A DNA stretch of 64,000 nt, taken from contig OY969722.1 in assembly GCA_963702165.1 (NCBI GenBank), positions 2,108,001 to 2,172,000 of the forward strand, read 5' to 3'. The position numbers were made by a program, and so were the translations under genes. Source of the DNA: Terrimesophilobacter sp963702165. Lineage in GTDB: Bacteria; Actinomycetota; Actinomycetes; Actinomycetales; Microbacteriaceae. Shown piece after piece: positions 63,576-64,000 of the stretch (position 1 is its first letter; each line of letters opens with the position of its first letter). The notes below the pieces were generated by a model. It had not been told where the DNA came from. It did no database searches and saw nothing but the letters and a program-made list of their open reading frames with translations.

Positions 63576-64000
63576 GTGAGTACGTTCAGCGGCCTGTCGA
63601 CGGCCTATTCCGGACTTTCCGCGGCACGCGCGGGACTGGATGTCGTCGCGCAGAACATCGTCAACGCCAACACCGACGGCTACACGCGCCAGCGCATCTC
63701 CACCTCGGCGGTGGGTCCGGTCGCCGAGACCGGGCTGCTGACCACGGTCGGACGGGCGGGGCAGGGCGTCACGGTCGACGGGATCACCCGCATCGGCAAC
63801 ATCTTCCTCGACGCGCGAGTGCGTGGCACCTCAGCGGCATCCGGCTACTGGGCCGTTCGCGACACCGCCATGTCGAAGCTCGAGGCCGCACTGCAGGAGC
63901 CGGGGCCACACGGTCTCTCCGCGCAATTGGGCGAGTTCTGGTCGGCGTGGCAGGATCTCGGCAACCGGGCCGGCGAGCCGGCCTCGGCTGGAGTCCTCCT
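63576..64000 (+). CDS. flgK: Hook-filament junction protein FlgK, 3' end outside window
   Basis: GTG 63576 with GAGGA eight bases upstream; 141 residues before the window ends. FSGLSTAYSGLSAARAGLDVVAQNIVNANTDGYTRQR is the FlgK N-terminus, followed by GQGVTVDGITRIGNIFLDARVR and AALQEPGPHGLSAQLGEFWSAWQDLGN, all diagnostic. flgL is expected beyond the window. Confidence 0.95.
   Translation, partial: MSTFSGLSTAYSGLSAARAGLDVVAQNIVNANTDGYTRQRISTSAVGPVAETGLLTTVGRAGQGVTVDGITRIGNIFLDARVRGTSAASGYWAVRDTAMSKLEAALQEPGPHGLSAQLGEFWSAWQDLGNRAGEPASAGVL

Overview
The window is high-GC DNA from an actinobacterium, most likely a motile Microbacteriaceae. The signs are a Gram-positive-type flagellar cluster without P/L-ring genes, a predicted lipoprotein family with CxxxxG motifs, an LAxTG wall-sorting signal, type I idi, dcd, and frequent GTG/TTG starts. 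The genus cannot be named from sequence alone.

Layout. (1) 1-2944 is chromosomal backbone: the end of a UMF1-type MFS transporter, a MarR regulator, idi, dcd and tRNA-Gly(CCC). (2) 2988-28127 is an island bounded by Tn7-like transposon ends. It starts 43 bp after the tRNA CCA. It carries seven copies of one four-cysteine lipoprotein family (two decayed), an AbiJ-like abortive-infection gene, an efflux adaptor/ABC operon, several unknown genes, a divergent small HTH gene, and a tnsA-tnsB-tnsC-tniQ transposition operon. Next come a large SIR2 / P-loop / TPR / cold-shock-like defence-type protein and a second, smaller end-bounded unit (26002-28127). (3) 28128-31500 is a worn border: a DUF2975/HTH pair, a wrecked ECF sigma gene, an hsdR tail fragment and small membrane or lipoprotein genes. 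(4) 31598-39411 holds ordinary accessory genes: a wall-anchored protein, a two-component system, a methyltransferase, a 2OG-Fe(II) oxygenase, a VOC protein and an MFS exporter. (5) 39452-64000 is a flagellar regulon. On the minus strand, in transcription order, it reads fliA, fliC, fliD, fliS, a fliT-like gene, flgB-flgC-fliE-fliF-fliG-fliH-fliI-fliJ-fliK-flgD-flgE, flbD-motA-motB, fliM-fliN-fliO-fliP-fliQ-fliR-flhB-flhA, an flhF-like gene, csrA. On the plus strand flgN and flgK diverge from fliA.

How it works together. The flagellar genes appear to be wired by FliA: several transcription units carry a TAAC-N15-GCCGATAG sigma-28 promoter. The island reads as a Tn7-family element that may use tRNA-Gly(CCC) as its attachment site through a TniQ protein with an unusual zinc-ribbon tail, and it carries defence cargo (AbiJ-like, SIR2-type).

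Caution. Frameshifts are frequent and patchy. They affect tnsA, tnsB, an ABC permease, a histidine kinase, motB, flgD and flgE, while long neighbours (the 1013-residue SIR2 gene, flhA, fliF) are clean. Clusters of single-base indels in otherwise well conserved genes suggest patches of poor sequence, so 'broken' genes here should not be taken as biologically dead without re-reading.
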